Source: Roseomonas sp. (GTDB taxonomy: Bacteria > Pseudomonadota > Alphaproteobacteria > Acetobacterales > Acetobacteraceae). From it: a stretch of 64,000 nt of DNA. Positions 8,979-18,018 of this stretch are shown one piece after another (the stretch's first letter is position 1; each line of letters begins with the position of its first letter). The stretch covers positions 389,464 to 453,463 of the forward strand of contig JADCER010000003.1 in the NCBI GenBank assembly GCA_020249925.1. Reading direction: 5' to 3'. The notes below the pieces were generated by a model. That model was given only the letters and a program-made list of their open reading frames with translations, did no database searches and was not told the DNA's origin. Both the position numbers and the translations under genes were made by a program.

Positions 8979-9968
8979 ATGACCGCACCAGTGCTGGAGG
9001 TTGCAGGCCTGAACCTGGCCTTTCGCCAGGATGGCCGCGCGATTTCCATTCTGGATGGTATTTCCTTCCGCGCCGAAGCGGGCAAGACACTCGCGATTGT
9101 GGGGGAAAGCGGTTGCGGCAAATCGGTGGCCTCACTCGCCATCATGGGGCTGCTGCCGGAAAACGCGATGGTCGCGGGCAGCGCGCGGCTGATGGGGCGG
9201 GAATTGATCGGCCTGCCGGCAGAAGAACGTCGGGCCTTGCGCGGCGCCGAAATGGCGATGATTTTCCAAGAACCCATGACCAGCCTGAATCCGGCCTTCA
9301 CCGCTGGCGAACAGGTGGCGGAAGCGTTGCGGTTACACCAAAAGCTGGACCGCGACGCAGCCTTCAAGGCGGCAGTCGCGATGCTGGAGAAGGTGCGCAT
9401 CCCCGATGCGGCGCGGCGCGCGCGGCAATACCCGCATCAACTCTCGGGCGGGATGCGCCAGCGCGTGATGATCGCGATTGCGCTCGCCTGCCGGCCCAAG
9501 CTGCTGATTGCGGATGAACCAACCACCGCGCTTGATGTGACGGTGCAGGCGCAGATTCTGGCGCTGCTGGATGATCTGAAGCGGGAGACCGGCACTGCGG
9601 TGATTCTGATCACGCATGATCTTGGCGTGGTCGCGGATCATGCCGATGATGTTGTGGTGATGTATGCCGGGCGCGTGGCGGAACAGGCGCGCGCTGCCGA
9701 GCTTTTTGCGCGACCGGAACATCCCTATACCATCGGCCTATTGGGCGCCGCACCAGCAGCGGGCAGGCGCGGCGAAAGGCTTGCCAGCATTGAAGGCACG
9801 GTGCCGGATTTGCGCGCGCCACCGCCTGGCTGCCGCTTTGCGCCGCGCTGCCCCTTTGCCATCGCCCGCTGTGCTGAAGGCGCGCCGCCATTGACTGAGG
9901 TCGCGCCCGGCCATTTCAGCGCCTGCCTGCGCGCGCCGCTGGATGGCATGCTGGGGGCTGCGGCATGA
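8979..9968 (+). CDS. Dipeptide/oligopeptide-type ABC transporter ATP-binding protein (DppD-like)
   Basis: The first ATPase of a peptide/nickel-type (PepT family) importer (about 330 aa). It has Walker [10 protein letters not shown]-loop [11 protein letters not shown], signature [16 protein letters not shown], Walker [15 protein letters not shown] and H-loop ITHDLGVV. The C-terminal Cys-rich oligopeptide-transporter motif ([10 protein letters not shown]) is typical of DppD/DppF. ATG 8979 (MTAPVLEV) is preferred; ATG 8970 would add three residues. It overlaps the next gene by ATGA at 9965. Confidence 0.9.
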   Translation: MTAPVLEVAGLNLAFRQDGRAISILDGISFRAEAGKTLAIVGESGCGKSVASLAIMGLLPENAMVAGSARLMGRELIGLPAEERRALRGAEMAMIFQEPMTSLNPAFTAGEQVAEALRLHQKLDRDAAFKAAVAMLEKVRIPDAARRARQYPHQLSGGMRQRVMIAIALACRPKLLIADEPTTALDVTVQAQILALLDDLKRETGTAVILITHDLGVVADHADDVVVMYAGRVAEQARAAELFARPEHPYTIGLLGAAPAAGRRGERLASIEGTVPDLRAPPPGCRFAPRCPFAIARCAEGAPPLTEVAPGHFSACLRAPLDGMLGAAA

Positions 9969-11026
9969 CGGCGTTGTTGGAGCTCCGTGATGTCGTGAAG
10001 CATTTCCCGGTGCGTGATGCGCTGGGCCGGCGCGCCGGTGCGGTGCATGCGGTGGATGGTGTTTCGCTTTCCGTCGCTGAGGGCGAGGTTCTGGCCATTG
10101 TCGGCGAAAGCGGCTGCGGCAAATCCACGCTCGGGCGTGTCATGCTGCGCCTGATTGAACCCGATAGCGGTTCGGTGCGTTTCGCGGGTGAGGACCTTGC
10201 CAGCCTTTCACCAGCCGCCTTGCGCGCGCGCCGGCGCGATATGCAGATCATTTTCCAGGACCCCTTCGGCAGCCTTGATCCGCGCATGACGGTGGCGCAG
10301 GCCATCGCCGAACCATTGCGGCTGCATCGTGTGGTGCCGCGCGCCGAGGAAGCCGCGCGCGTTGGCGAGTTGCTCCGCCGCGTTGGCTTGCGGCCGGAAA
10401 ATGCCGGGCGCTGGCCGCATGAATTCTCTGGCGGGCAGCGCCAGCGCATCGCGATTGCGCGCGCACTCGCCAGCAACCCGCGCCTGATCATTGGCGATGA
10501 ACCCGTCAGCGCCTTGGATGTTTCCGTACAGGCGCAGGTGATCAATCTGCTGCGCGATCTGATCCGCGATTTGCGGCTGACTTTTGTGCTGGTCAGCCAT
10601 GATCTTGGCGTGGTGCGCCATGTCGCGGACCGCGTCGCGGTGATGTATTTGGGACGCATTGTGGAAGAAGGCCCGGCCGAGGATGTGCTGGGCGCGCCGC
10701 GCCACCCCTATACGCGCGCGCTGGTGGCCGCCATGCCGGGCGCGCAGGCCAAAACGCCGCCCTTGGAAGGCGATGTGCCAAGCCCCATCGCGCCACCATC
10801 CGGCTGCCGCTTTCATACGCGCTGCGCCTTTGCGGCTGAACGCTGCCGCGCTGAAACGCCGCGCCTTGAAGGTGTGGGCCACCCGGTGGCCTGCCATTTT
10901 GCCGAGAGCCTGCCGCCACCTGCCGAGCGTATCGCTGCGCTGGGTGGGGGGGAAAGGCTCGCGCGGTTGCAATCCTTTTTCCGGGGCGCTGCCCCTTCAC
11001 CCACCGGGATGGGAGATCACGCATGA
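9965..11026 (+). CDS. Dipeptide/oligopeptide-type ABC transporter ATP-binding protein (DppF-like)
   Basis: The second ATPase of the operon (353 aa). It has Walker [11 protein letters not shown]-loop IFQDPFGSLDPRMT, signature [16 protein letters not shown], a Walker B region reading LIIGDEPVSALDVS, and H-loop VSHDLGVV. It ends with the Cys motif CRFHTRCAFA. The D in the Walker B/DEP element is preserved. It is coupled by ATGA to the genes on both sides (9965 and 11023). Confidence 0.9.
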   Translation: MTALLELRDVVKHFPVRDALGRRAGAVHAVDGVSLSVAEGEVLAIVGESGCGKSTLGRVMLRLIEPDSGSVRFAGEDLASLSPAALRARRRDMQIIFQDPFGSLDPRMTVAQAIAEPLRLHRVVPRAEEAARVGELLRRVGLRPENAGRWPHEFSGGQRQRIAIARALASNPRLIIGDEPVSALDVSVQAQVINLLRDLIRDLRLTFVLVSHDLGVVRHVADRVAVMYLGRIVEEGPAEDVLGAPRHPYTRALVAAMPGAQAKTPPLEGDVPSPIAPPSGCRFHTRCAFAAERCRAETPRLEGVGHPVACHFAESLPPPAERIAALGGGERLARLQSFFRGAAPSPTGMGDHA

Positions 11027-12537
11027 AAACCATGATCCGCGCGGCGCTTGCCGCTTTTGGGGTGCTCGCTGTCGCAGCAGTGCCCGCCAGCGCGCAGCAT
11101 CTGCGCATCGCGCTGAAGGAAGACCCCGATATTCTGGACCCGACGCTATCGCGCACCTTTGTCGGACGCATTGTCTATGCTGCGCTATGCGACAAGCTTT
11201 TTGACATCAACGAAAGGCTGGAAATCGTCCCGCAATTGGCGACTGGCCATCGCTGGGAAGACCCGCGCAGCCTGATCATCACCCTGCGTGAAGGGGTGCG
11301 CTTTCACGATAATGAAGTGATGGATGCGGAAGCGGTGCGCTATTCGCTCATGCGGCATTTGACCTTGCAGGGCAGTTTCCGCCGCAGCGAAATCGCCGAT
11401 ATGGAAACCGTGGAAGTGGTGGACCCGCGCACCATCCGCATTCGCCTGAAGGGGCCATCGGCTTCCTTCCTGGCGGCGCTCACGGATCGCGCCGGCATGC
11501 CGGTCAGCCCCAAGGCAGCCGAAGCACTGGGGCGCAATTTTGGCACGCGGCCGGTCTGCACCGGGCCGTTTCGCTTTGTGGAGCGTGTGGCGCAGGAACG
11601 CATCGTGGGTGAACGCTTCCCCGAATATTGGGATGCGCGGAATATCCATCTGGCGCGCGTGACCTATTTGCCCATTCCGGACAACACGGTGCGCCTTGCG
11701 AACCTGCAATCCGGCGCGGTGGAATTCGCCGAGCGGATGGAACCCGATGACATCAAGACCATCCAGCGCAATCGCAATCTGCGCGCCGTTGCGGTGGATG
11801 AGCTTGGCTATCAAAGCATCAGCATCAATACCGGCAATGGCGAACGCGCCAATACGCCCTTTGGCCGCGATGCGCGCCTCCGCCGCGCCTTTGAATTGGC
11901 GATTGATCGCACAGCGCTGAACCAGGTGGTGTATGAGGGCATGTATGTGCCAACGCGCCAGCCCTTCCCGCCGGCGAGCCCCTTTCATGTGCGTGATTTC
12001 CCGCCGACCGCGCGTGACCTGCCGCGTGCCCAGGCGCTGCTGCGTGAAGCAGGCGTGACCTTGCCGATCACGGTTGAAATGACTGTGCCGAACAACCCGG
12101 ATTTGCGGCAGGTGGGCGAGGTTATTCAGGCCATGGTAAAGGAAGCGGGTTTTGATCTTCGCCTGCGCGCCATGGAATTCGCCTCATCCTTGCAGGCGGC
12201 CGCGCGGGGCGAGTTTGAAACCTATCTGGTTGGCTGGTCCGGCCGCACCGATCCGGATGGCAATATCTTCAGCTTTAGCCGCACCGGTGGCGGGCAGAAT
12301 GATGGCCGCTATTCCAATGCGGAAGTGGACAGGCTGTTGGATGAGGCGCGCACGGAATTGGACCTGGCGAAGCGCCAGGCGCTTTACGCCCGCGCCGTGC
12401 GCATCGCCTTTGGGGAGGATGTGCACCGCATCTACCTTTGGCACCGCAAGAATATCATGGCGCATAGTGCGCGGCTTTCCGGCTATCGGCCCATCGCGGA
12501 TGGGCTGGTGCGGCTGCAAGGCGTGCGGTTGCAATAG
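11023..12537 (+). CDS. ABC transporter substrate-binding protein, family 5 (peptide type)
   Basis: A periplasmic solute-binding protein of the SBP_bac_5 class (504 aa) with a Sec signal peptide (MKTMIRAALAAFGVL...PASAQ). Family marks are LKEDPDILDPTLSRTF near the mature N-terminus, GVRFHDNEVMDAEAVRYSL, and NTPFGRDARLRRAFELAIDR in the second lobe. It delivers ligand to the permeases at 12543 and 13487. Ligand classes in this family include di- and oligopeptides, nickel complexes and opines; nothing here picks one. Confidence 0.9.
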   Translation: MKTMIRAALAAFGVLAVAAVPASAQHLRIALKEDPDILDPTLSRTFVGRIVYAALCDKLFDINERLEIVPQLATGHRWEDPRSLIITLREGVRFHDNEVMDAEAVRYSLMRHLTLQGSFRRSEIADMETVEVVDPRTIRIRLKGPSASFLAALTDRAGMPVSPKAAEALGRNFGTRPVCTGPFRFVERVAQERIVGERFPEYWDARNIHLARVTYLPIPDNTVRLANLQSGAVEFAERMEPDDIKTIQRNRNLRAVAVDELGYQSISINTGNGERANTPFGRDARLRRAFELAIDRTALNQVVYEGMYVPTRQPFPPASPFHVRDFPPTARDLPRAQALLREAGVTLPITVEMTVPNNPDLRQVGEVIQAMVKEAGFDLRLRAMEFASSLQAAARGEFETYLVGWSGRTDPDGNIFSFSRTGGGQNDGRYSNAEVDRLLDEARTELDLAKRQALYARAVRIAFGEDVHRIYLWHRKNIMAHSARLSGYRPIADGLVRLQGVRLQ

Positions 12538-12542
12538 CCGCC

Positions 12543-13490
12543 ATGTGGGTCTGGCTCCTCCGGCGGATTGGGCAGGTTCTGCCCACGCTTTTCATCCTCT
12601 CCATCCTGATCTTCGGGTTGCAACAACTCATGCCCGGCGATCCGGCGCTGATTTTAGCCGGGGAGGAGAGGGGCGACCCGCAAGTGCTGGCGCAAATCCG
12701 TGCGGAGCTCAGGCTTGATCGTCCCATTTACGAACAATACCTCTATTGGATCGGTAATGTGCTGACCGGCGATTTCGGCTTTTCCTGGCGCATCAGGATG
12801 CCGGTCAGTGAGCTTATTCTGGATAAGCTGCCGGTCACTGCGCAGCTTGCCGCCATGTCCTTCATCATTGCGGTGCTGATCGGCGTGCCGGCGGGCATTC
12901 TTTCCGCCGTCAAGCGTGATCAGCCGGCGGATTGGGCGGCGAATGGTGTCGCGCTGTTTGGCATTTCCACGCCGAATTTCTGGCTCGGCATTATGATGAT
13001 CCTGCTGTTCAGTGTGGAATTGGGTTGGCTGCCGCCTTCGGGCTATGTGCCGCTGACCGAGGATTTCTGGCAATCCATCGCGACCACCATCATGCCGGCC
13101 TTTGTGCTTGGCACCGGCGTTGCCTCGGTGCTCATGCGCCACACACGCGCGGCGATGCTGACAGCGCTGTCACAGGATTATGTGCGCACGGCGCGCGCCA
13201 AAGGCCTGCGTGAGCGCGTGGTGATCTGGAAACACGCGCTGCGCAACGCGCTGATCCCGGTGGTGACCTTGGGCGCGATTGAATTTGGCCGGCTGCTGGC
13301 TGGTGCCGTTTTGACCGAACAGGTCTTCACCATTCCGGGCTTTGGCAAGCTGATTGTGGATGCGGTGTTCAATCGCGATTATCCGGTGGTGCAAGGTGTC
13401 GTGCTGGCAACTGCGCTGATTTTCGTGCTGCTCTCCCTGGTGGCTGATCTGCTTTACATGGCGATCAATCCAAGGCTGCGTCAGGCATGA
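12543..13490 (+). CDS. Peptide-type ABC transporter permease (DppB-like)
   Basis: An inner-membrane permease (315 aa) with about six membrane segments. The N-terminal RRIGQVLPTLFILSILIFGL plus MPGDPALILAGEE is characteristic of DppB/OppB, and the EAA loop (YVRTARAKGLRERVVIWKHAL) is intact. It begins 5 bases after the binding-protein gene and overlaps the next permease by ATGA. Confidence 0.9.
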   Translation: MWVWLLRRIGQVLPTLFILSILIFGLQQLMPGDPALILAGEERGDPQVLAQIRAELRLDRPIYEQYLYWIGNVLTGDFGFSWRIRMPVSELILDKLPVTAQLAAMSFIIAVLIGVPAGILSAVKRDQPADWAANGVALFGISTPNFWLGIMMILLFSVELGWLPPSGYVPLTEDFWQSIATTIMPAFVLGTGVASVLMRHTRAAMLTALSQDYVRTARAKGLRERVVIWKHALRNALIPVVTLGAIEFGRLLAGAVLTEQVFTIPGFGKLIVDAVFNRDYPVVQGVVLATALIFVLLSLVADLLYMAINPRLRQA

Positions 13491-14356
13491 ACGCTCCCGC
13501 CATCACCATGGGGGAAAGCCCTGGGCGCCGCGCGCTGAAGCGGTTCTTTCGCCACAAGCTTGCGGTATTTGGCCTGGTGGTGGTGGTGGCTTTTGTGCTG
13601 ATTGCGATCCTGGCGCCCTTCATCGCACCCTACGATCCGCTGCAAACAAGCTGGACGCGCATCCGCAAGCCGCCTTCCGCCGAACATTGGTTCGGCACGG
13701 ATGAAAACGGCCGCGATGTGCTTTCCCGCGTGATTTGGGGCGCGCGGGCTTCGCTGATGGCGGGCGTGATTTCCGTGCTCGGTGCGCTATTCATTGGCGT
13801 GCCGCTCGGCTTGCTTGCGGGCCTGATCGGCGGTTGGGTGGATGGGCTGATATCGCGCGTGGCCGATGCCATGCTCTCAGTGCCCTTCCTTATTCTGGCG
13901 ATTGCGCTGGCGGCGTTTCTGGGGCCGGCCCTGGAAAACGCCATGCTCGCCATTGCCATTACCGCATCGCCGGTATTCGTGCGGCTTGCGCGCGGTATGG
14001 CTTTGGATGCGAAATCAACCGATTGGGTGGAGGCAGCCCGCGCGCTCGGCAATCCGCCCTGGCGCATCGGGTTGTTCCATGTGCTGCCCAATATCATCCC
14101 GCCCTTGCTGGTGCAGGCGAGCCTTGCGATTGCGGAAGCGATCATTGCCGAGGCTGCACTTTCCTTCCTGGGGCTCGGGCAGCAACCGCCGGCACCTTCT
14201 TGGGGGTCCATGCTGAATAGCGCTCAGCGGTTTTTGACTCAGGCGCCCTGGCTTTCCATCATGCCGGGGCTCGCGATTTTTGTGGTGGTGCTGGCCTTCA
14301 ACCTGGTCGGTGATGGGCTGCGCGATGCGCTGGACCCAAGGGCGGATCGGAAGTGA
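13487..14356 (+). CDS. Peptide-type ABC transporter permease (DppC-like)
   Basis: The second permease (289 aa). DppC marks are the periplasmic HWFGTDENGRDVLSRVIWGA element, the EAA loop (DWVEAARALGNPPWRIGLFHV), and a C-terminus ending in VGDGLRDALDPR. It overlaps its partner by ATGA and runs into the phosphatase gene by TGATG, so the transporter and the phosphatase share a transcript. Confidence 0.9.
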   Translation: MNAPAITMGESPGRRALKRFFRHKLAVFGLVVVVAFVLIAILAPFIAPYDPLQTSWTRIRKPPSAEHWFGTDENGRDVLSRVIWGARASLMAGVISVLGALFIGVPLGLLAGLIGGWVDGLISRVADAMLSVPFLILAIALAAFLGPALENAMLAIAITASPVFVRLARGMALDAKSTDWVEAARALGNPPWRIGLFHVLPNIIPPLLVQASLAIAEAIIAEAALSFLGLGQQPPAPSWGSMLNSAQRFLTQAPWLSIMPGLAIFVVVLAFNLVGDGLRDALDPRADRK

Positions 14357-15069
14357 TGGAAATACGTGGTGCGCCTGGGCATTTGCCGCGCGGGCGGCGC
14401 ATTTACGCCATTGGCGATATCCATGGCACACTGCCGCAACTGCGCGATCTGCACACGCAAATTGCCGAGGATTTGCGCCGCCGCCCCGTGGCCTCCGCCC
14501 TGCTGATCCATCTTGGCGATTACGTGGATAAGGGGCCGGAGTCTCGCGGCGTGGTGGATTACCTTTCGGAACGTGACCCCATTCCCGGCCTTCCCACGCT
14601 GCATCTGATGGGCAATCATGAGGAAACCATGCTGGGCGCGCTTTCCGGCGATGGAGCGGCGGCAGCGGATTGGCTGTGGGGCGGGGGCAGGGCGACGCTC
14701 GATTCCTGGGGTGTCGCGCCCGATGCACCGCGTGAAGCCTGGCCCGAGGCGATTGCCCCGCATCAGCGCCGCTTCCTGCGCGATCTGTCCCTATGGCATG
14801 AGGAAGGTGGCTATCTGTTCGTCCATGCCGGCATTCGCCCAGGTGTGGCGCTGGAAGAGCAATCGCGTGAGGATTTGCTGCGCATCCGGCATGATTTTCT
14901 GAACAGCCCGCGCGATCATGGGTTTGTGGTTGTGCATGGGCATACGGCGGGCTTCATGCCGGTGGTGCGAGAAAACCGTATTTGCATTGACACCGCCGCC
15001 TGGTCCGGCGGGGGGCTGACGGCGGTGATGTTGGAAGGGGAGAGCCTCGCGTTTTTGCAGGCGAAATAG
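14356..15069 (+). CDS. Metallophosphoesterase, bacterial Ser/Thr-phosphatase or Ap4A-hydrolase-like
   Basis: A cytoplasmic calcineurin-like phosphoesterase (237 aa). The dimetal site is readable: GDIHG (D21, H23), GDYVDKGPESRG (D55), GNHEE (N87, H88), FVHAGIRP and VVHGHTAG. The arrangement matches the PPP-type bacterial phosphatases (PrpA/ApaH-like). Its substrate, whether phosphoprotein, dinucleotide or other, is not determined. The ATG overlaps the dppC-like stop as TGATG; GTG 14353 is an alternative start. The coupling to a peptide importer is unusual and the functional link is unknown. Confidence 0.85.
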   Translation: MEIRGAPGHLPRGRRIYAIGDIHGTLPQLRDLHTQIAEDLRRRPVASALLIHLGDYVDKGPESRGVVDYLSERDPIPGLPTLHLMGNHEETMLGALSGDGAAAADWLWGGGRATLDSWGVAPDAPREAWPEAIAPHQRRFLRDLSLWHEEGGYLFVHAGIRPGVALEEQSREDLLRIRHDFLNSPRDHGFVVVHGHTAGFMPVVRENRICIDTAAWSGGGLTAVMLEGESLAFLQAK

Positions 15070-15075
15070 CTGGGC

Positions 15076-16005
15076 CTATTCCCCCACCCTCCTCTTATGC
15101 CCCAGCACCCCCATCAACCGCCGATCCCGCCAGGCTGAACGCTCACCAATCTTCTCCAAAGGCAGCGCCGCGCGCCGTTCCGCGGTCACGCGCGCAACCG
15201 TTGCGTCATCATACAAAAACGGCGTCTGTTCTTCCGTAATCCCGCCCATCAGCCCGCCAAAGCGCGCGGCGTAATCCGCCACACCACCCGGGGCATTCAG
15301 ATCAATCGTCTCAAACGGCCCCATGAAGGACCAGCGGAGCCCAAGCCCATCCTTCACGCAGGCATCCACATCTTCCACGCTCATGACGCCATCGCGCACC
15401 AGGCGGAAGGCTTCCGCCACCAGTGCGGCTTGCAGCCGGTTCAGCACAAACCCGCGGGTTTCCTTCATCGCTGTCACCGGCACCTGGCCGACACGCGCCA
15501 TCAAGGCCCGCGTGCGCGCCACCACTTCCGGCGCGGTCCAGGGCGCGCCCACCAATTCCACGAGGGGGACCAGATAGGGCGGGTTCACCGGATGCGCGAC
15601 CAGGCAGCGCGCGCGCCCGGCAAGCCCCTCTGTAAAGGCGCTGGCTGGAATGCCGGAGGTGGACGAAGCCAGCACCACATCCGGCGCACACAGCTCATCA
15701 AGCCGGGCGAAAAGCTCGCGCTTCGGCTCCACACGCTCAGGCCCGTTTTCCTGCACATGCGCAGCGCCCGCCACACATGCTTCCATGCTGGCGGCGGCGC
15801 TGATGCGGGCCGCGATAAGCGCTGGCGTTTCGCTGATCAGCCCGGCATCGGCCAAATCCTGCAGGCTCTGCCCAATCAGGCCGAGGGCGGTATCAGAAAC
15901 CCCCGCCACCGGGTCCCAAATCCGCACGCTATGGCCTGCGCGGGCGAAAACCATGGCCCAGGCGCGGCCAATCAGCCCGGTTCCGATGATGGCGATCTGT
16001 TCCAT
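15076..16005 (-). CDS. 3-hydroxyacyl-CoA dehydrogenase family NAD-dependent oxidoreductase (lambda-crystallin/L-gulonate-type)
   Basis: A cytoplasmic NAD-dependent dehydrogenase (309 aa). It has an N-terminal Rossmann fold (IAIIGTGLIGRAWAMVFARAGH), a central ENGPE and SSTSGIPASAF region, the family's catalytic HPVNPPYLVPLVE element, and a helical C-terminal domain (ETRGFVLNRLQAALVAEAFRL). Length and the CPVNPP-like block fit the short single-domain enzymes (CRYL1, carnitine or L-gulonate 3-dehydrogenase) better than fatty-acid HAD. ATG 16005 follows an AGGGGAAG site; the frame extends upstream to 16167 but that part overlaps the divergent membrane operon. It is convergent with the phosphatase gene, only 6 bases apart. 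Confidence 0.87.
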   Translation of the reverse strand: MEQIAIIGTGLIGRAWAMVFARAGHSVRIWDPVAGVSDTALGLIGQSLQDLADAGLISETPALIAARISAAASMEACVAGAAHVQENGPERVEPKRELFARLDELCAPDVVLASSTSGIPASAFTEGLAGRARCLVAHPVNPPYLVPLVELVGAPWTAPEVVARTRALMARVGQVPVTAMKETRGFVLNRLQAALVAEAFRLVRDGVMSVEDVDACVKDGLGLRWSFMGPFETIDLNAPGGVADYAARFGGLMGGITEEQTPFLYDDATVARVTAERRAALPLEKIGERSAWRDRRLMGVLGHKRRVGE

Positions 16006-16066
16006 GGTGTAACTTCCCCTTTGGCCGGTCTTGATAGGCCGCTTCCCAAAGGCGATGTAACGCCGC

Positions 16067-16225
16067 GTGAGTGAAAACCGCAACGCGCCCTTGCCGGCGC
16101 CCCAAACCCCGAGCCTGCCGCTTGGCATCAAGCGCTGGCTTGGCTTCATGCTGCTTGGCGGCACCATGGCGCTGGCGGGCTTGCTGGCGCTCTGGCGCGC
16201 GGTCGCTTCGGTGTTTGGGCTGTGA
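16067..16225 (+). CDS. Small single-pass membrane protein (52 aa) leading the XpaC-TelA operon
   Basis: A GTG-started frame of 52 codons has a Pro-rich polar head (about 20 residues) and one hydrophobic helix (GFMLLGGTMALAGLLALW), ending VASVFGL. I do not recognise it. It is supported mainly by context: its stop overlaps the GTG of the XpaC-like gene as GTGA, and that gene in turn overlaps telA, so the three read as one coupled operon. It starts 61 bases from the divergent dehydrogenase gene. Confidence 0.5.
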   Translation: MSENRNAPLPAPQTPSLPLGIKRWLGFMLLGGTMALAGLLALWRAVASVFGL

Positions 16226-16932
16226 ATAGTTTTTGGCGCCTTTGGCTGCTGCCCATGATGGGCCTTGCGATGCTGCCCGCCGCTTTCTTCAACCTGTTTG
16301 CCATGCGCCAGACAGCGCTGATCGGCTGCCTGCTCGGCATCGGGCTGCCCTTCATCGCCGCGCGCATCATGAAGCGCGCCAGGAAAGGCGACGCCAAGCG
16401 CGCCGCCGTGCTGATGGGTGTGGCGGCTGGCCTCGCCACCGGGCTTGGCGCCGGGGCAGGGCCGATCATCGGGCTATTATTCGCGCTTGGCGCCTGGGGC
16501 GGCACGCGGCTGCTCTACGCCGAAATCCCGGAAGTCGCCCCGCCCGCGCCACCACCGCCGCCGCCCTCAGGCCCGCTCGCGGATGCGCGCATCAGGCTTG
16601 CCGGCATTCAAGCCATTGCCATGCGCGGCCATGAAGCGCGCCTTTTGCCGGTGGCGCGGGTCATTGGCCAGGTGCTGGATGATCTGGAAGCGCGGCCCGA
16701 GCGAATCCCTCGCGCGCGCCGCTTCCTTGCGGTGCATCTGGATGGGCTGGAACGTATCGCCACACGGATTGAAGCCGGCGCAACGCCACCGCCCGCGCTT
16801 GGCGCGCTGCTGCGTGACCTTGAAGCCGCCGCACGGCGCTTGCGCGATGACCTCCGCGCCGAGGAAAGCGCGGCACTCGATATCCAAGTCAAGGTGCTGG
16901 CCGATCGGCTGCGCGAGGAAGGCTATTCATGA
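16222..16932 (+). CDS. XpaC-like membrane protein (5-bromo-4-chloroindolyl phosphate hydrolysis family)
   Basis: An inner-membrane protein (236 aa) with two or three N-terminal hydrophobic segments (LWLLPMMGLAMLPAAFFNLF, IGLPFIAARIM, a Gly/Ala-rich segment). These are followed by a Pro-rich linker (about residues 109-118) and a helical cytoplasmic domain (GIQAIAMRGHEARLLPVARVIGQVL...). Architecture and the adjacent TelA gene match the XpaC family, which is almost always paired with TelA. The biochemical role is not established; the hydrolysis name is historical. Start is GTG 16222 overlapping the upstream stop; it overlaps telA by ATGA. Confidence 0.75.
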   Translation: MNSFWRLWLLPMMGLAMLPAAFFNLFAMRQTALIGCLLGIGLPFIAARIMKRARKGDAKRAAVLMGVAAGLATGLGAGAGPIIGLLFALGAWGGTRLLYAEIPEVAPPAPPPPPPSGPLADARIRLAGIQAIAMRGHEARLLPVARVIGQVLDDLEARPERIPRARRFLAVHLDGLERIATRIEAGATPPPALGALLRDLEAAARRLRDDLRAEESAALDIQVKVLADRLREEGYS

Positions 16933-17990
16933 GCGACATCGTCACCACCCCTGAAGAACGCCGGGCCGAGGTTGAACGCCTTGCCGCGCAGCTTGATGTG
17001 ACAGACCCCGCCGCGGTGCTTCGCTTCGGCCAGGAAGCCCAAACCCGCGCCTCGGCGGCAGCGGATGCCATGCTGGAAGGGGCGAAGAATCGCGAAGCGG
17101 GGGAGGCAGGGCAGACGCTTGGCAATCTGCTCAGCACGCTGCGCGGTTTTGATGTTTCGGGGCTGGCGGAAAAGCCGGGCTTTTTCGCGCGCCTGTTCAA
17201 CAAGGCGGGGGCGGAAGCCGCACAGGTCGTCAGCCGCTACGAAGGGCTGAAGGACCAGGTGGAGGCGATTGGCGACAAGCTGGACGCCCATCGCACGCGG
17301 CTATTGGAAGATGTCGAAAAGCTTGAACGGCTTTATGGCGCCACGCTTGATTGGTTCCACGGCCTTGGTGATCACATCGCCGCTGGCGAGATTGTGCTGA
17401 ACAATACTGACAGCACCGCGATCCCCGAAGCCGAAGCCAAGGCCACCGCCGGCGATATGCTGGCGGCGCAGCAACTGCGCGATCTGCGCGCGGCGCGTGA
17501 TGAGCTTGATCGGCGCATCCATGATCTGCGCCTGACGCGGCAAGTCGCGATGCAGGCGCTGCCTTCCATCCGGCTCATTCAGGAAAATGACAAGGCCTTG
17601 GCGGCGAAGATCCAATCCGTGGTGGCCAATACCGTGCCGCTGTGGCGTCAGCAGCTTGCCCAGGCACTCGCCATTCAGCGAATGCGCGATGCGGGGCAGA
17701 CGCTGAAACAGGCGAATGACCTGACCAATCAATTGCTGACCGCGAATGCCGAGAGGCTGCGCCAGGGCAATGCGGAAGCGCGGAATGAAATCGAACGCGG
17801 CGTTTTCGATCTGGCTGCGGTGAAGCAGGCCAATCAGCTATTGGTGGCAACGATTGAAGATAGTTTGAACATCGCCGAACGCGCCCGCGCCCAGCGTGCC
17901 GATGCTGCGGTGGAATTGGACAAGGCGGAAGCCGAAATCCGCCGCGCGCTGATGGCGGCCAAGGCCATACCGCCCGCGCCAAAAGCCTGA
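16929..17990 (+). CDS. telA: TelA/KlaA family toxic-anion-resistance protein
   Basis: A cytoplasmic, largely helical and coiled-coil protein (353 aa) of the TelA family (tellurite and other stress resistance). Conserved stretches are FFARLFNKA near residue 83, LLEDVEKLERLYGATLDWFHGL, DLRLTRQVAMQALPSIRLIQENDKAL (split by the length limit, about residues 200-225) and LTNQLLTANAERLRQGNAE. It is coupled to the XpaC-like gene by ATGA. In other bacteria such pairs are linked to membrane or envelope stress. No other tellurium-resistance (terD-type) genes are nearby. Confidence 0.88.
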   Translation: MSDIVTTPEERRAEVERLAAQLDVTDPAAVLRFGQEAQTRASAAADAMLEGAKNREAGEAGQTLGNLLSTLRGFDVSGLAEKPGFFARLFNKAGAEAAQVVSRYEGLKDQVEAIGDKLDAHRTRLLEDVEKLERLYGATLDWFHGLGDHIAAGEIVLNNTDSTAIPEAEAKATAGDMLAAQQLRDLRAARDELDRRIHDLRLTRQVAMQALPSIRLIQENDKALAAKIQSVVANTVPLWRQQLAQALAIQRMRDAGQTLKQANDLTNQLLTANAERLRQGNAEARNEIERGVFDLAAVKQANQLLVATIEDSLNIAERARAQRADAAVELDKAEAEIRRALMAAKAIPPAPKA

Positions 17991-18018
17991 AGCCATCAAG
18001 ACCGGGATTGAGCAAAAG

